Shown here in pieces: positions 5,154 to 6,159 of a DNA stretch of 6,159 nucleotides. Source of the DNA: Bacillota bacterium. GTDB taxonomy: Bacteria > Bacillota_B > Desulfitobacteriia > Desulfitobacteriales > Desulfitobacteriaceae. Each line of letters opens with the position of its first letter. Position 1 is the stretch's first letter. The stretch lies in assembly GCA_021779415.1 (NCBI GenBank), contig JAJYAS010000231.1:1-6159 (forward strand), given 5' to 3'. The position numbers were made by a program, and so were the translations under genes. The notes below the pieces were generated by a model that did not search any database, was not told where the DNA came from, and was given only the letters and a program-made list of their open reading frames with translations.

Positions 5154-6159
5154 ATGTCAATGACTATTTCGGAAAAAATTCTGGCACAACATGCTGGTTT
5201 GGATGAAGTCGTTCCAGGGCAACTGATCACCGCGAAGCTAGATTTAGTCTTAGCAAATGATGTTACAGGCCCAGTCGCAATTCAAGAGTTTGCCAAATTT
5301 GGAACAGATACTGTGTTTGATTCGAGCAAAGTGGCTTTGGTTCCAGACCACTTTGCTCCCAATAAAGATATATTATCTGCGGAGCAGTGTAAGGTAATGC
5401 GTGACTTTGCACGAAAACAAAAGATCGAACATTATTTTGAAGTTGGACGGATGGGAATTGAACATTGCCTCCTCCCTGAGCAAGGACTGACCTTACCAGG
5501 AGACCTGATTATTGGTGCGGACTCACATACCTGTACGTACGGAGCAGTTGGTGCGTTTGCCACAGGAGTAGGAAGCACTGATCTGGCAGCAGGTTTAGCG
5601 ACGGGCGAAGCATGGTTCCGAGTTCCCGAATCCATGAAGTTTATCTTTCATGGGACCAATTTTCAAAAATGGGTCGGGGGCAAAGATCTGATCCTTTATC
5701 TGATAGGAAAACTGGGTGTTGATGGAGCACGCTACCGAGCGATGGAGTTTACAGGCGAAGGAATCTCCGCCTTATCTATGGATAATCGGTTCACGATATG
5801 TAATATGGCAATTGAAGCGGGCGCTAAAAATGGAATTATTGCTCCTGATGAGAAGACATTTGCTTATCTCGAAGGACGGGCACGTCGCTCCTATCCTTTG
5901 CACTATAGTGATAAAGATGCTAAATACCTGGAAGTCCAGGAGTTTAATGTAGCGGATATCCCCTTACAAGTTTCATACCCTCATTCTCCGGAAAATGCTA
6001 AATCCATCCAGGAAGCTAGTGGCATTAAAATTGACCAGGTCGTCATCGGATCCTGTACAAATGGCCGACTGGAAGATCTGCGGATTGCTGCAGACGTCTT
6101 GCGTGGGAAGAAAGTACACCCCGAAATTCGCCTCTTGGTGTTCCCCGGAACCCAAACCA
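5154..6159 (+). CDS. leuC: 3-isopropylmalate dehydratase, large subunit (runs off the right edge)
   Basis: The 335 visible residues belong to the aconitase-superfamily large subunit which, with LeuD, isomerises 2-isopropylmalate to 3-isopropylmalate through a [4Fe-4S] cluster in leucine synthesis. Seen: [10 protein letters not shown] near the N-terminus, the signature [20 protein letters not shown] (122-141), [16 protein letters not shown] (177-192), [20 protein letters not shown] (208-227), and the first cluster ligand Cys301 in IGSCTNGR. The remaining two ligand cysteines and about 85 residues lie beyond the window, judging by the roughly 420-aa length of this LeuC subfamily. The start at 5154 ([10 protein letters not shown]) is 10 nt after GGGAGAG; 5160 (MTISEKIL) is an alternative at 16 nt. 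Homoaconitase-type (HacA) enzymes are close relatives, but the ilv neighbours favour LeuC. The frame is open from the start to the window end. Confidence 0.93.
   Translation, partial: MSMTISEKILAQHAGLDEVVPGQLITAKLDLVLANDVTGPVAIQEFAKFGTDTVFDSSKVALVPDHFAPNKDILSAEQCKVMRDFARKQKIEHYFEVGRMGIEHCLLPEQGLTLPGDLIIGADSHTCTYGAVGAFATGVGSTDLAAGLATGEAWFRVPESMKFIFHGTNFQKWVGGKDLILYLIGKLGVDGARYRAMEFTGEGISALSMDNRFTICNMAIEAGAKNGIIAPDEKTFAYLEGRARRSYPLHYSDKDAKYLEVQEFNVADIPLQVSYPHSPENAKSIQEASGIKIDQVVIGSCTNGRLEDLRIAADVLRGKKVHPEIRLLVFPGTQT

Noticed and set aside
5432..5635. Minus-strand and alternate-frame ORFs inside leuC (also 5716-5952 and 5973-6155)
   Set aside because: They overlap the continuous leuC frame, whose aconitase-family motifs are clear, and show no features of their own.

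Overview
The window carries the front of a branched-chain amino acid (isoleucine/valine/leucine) biosynthesis operon on the plus strand, with a divergent, truncated zinc-dependent dehydrogenase gene on the minus strand at the left edge. Strong AGGAGG-type ribosome binding sites, moderate AT bias, an anaerobe-like gene set and a ykkC-class leader RNA before ilvE point to a Firmicute of the Clostridia, most likely the Desulfitobacterium/Desulfosporosinus (Peptococcaceae) group. That placement is inferred from gene style and not from a search.

Layout: 1-323 (minus) is the N-terminal third of a medium-chain (MDR) zinc alcohol dehydrogenase-like enzyme. 324-665 is a divergent intergenic region with a minus-strand promoter candidate (596-624), two abutting inverted repeats (490-519 and 521-545) and possible tiny upstream ORFs. 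666-695 is a consensus-like promoter for the operon. About 738-838 is a ykkC-class riboswitch aptamer, called here as the ppGpp subtype because of what it controls. 820-878 is an intrinsic terminator whose 5' arm reuses the 3' strand of aptamer helix P3, which is the wiring expected of a ligand-ON switch. Then follow ilvE (911-1810), ilvB (1830-3518), ilvN (3523-4002), ilvC (4083-5081) and leuC (5154 to the window end, truncated).

The enzymes work together: IlvB/IlvN condense pyruvate with pyruvate or 2-ketobutyrate, IlvC isomerises and reduces the acetohydroxy acids, and IlvE transaminates the final 2-keto acids. LeuC (with LeuD, not visible) performs the isopropylmalate isomerisation of the leucine branch. 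IlvD and LeuA are not in the window and must lie downstream or elsewhere. All five genes are co-directional with short gaps and no convincing internal terminator, so a single riboswitch-gated transcript is the simplest reading. Production of branched-chain amino acids would then be raised when the starvation alarmone ppGpp accumulates.

The core genes are ordinary and intact. The parts that deserve attention are the leader RNA with its mutually exclusive terminator and the undescribed dyads in the divergent intergenic region.
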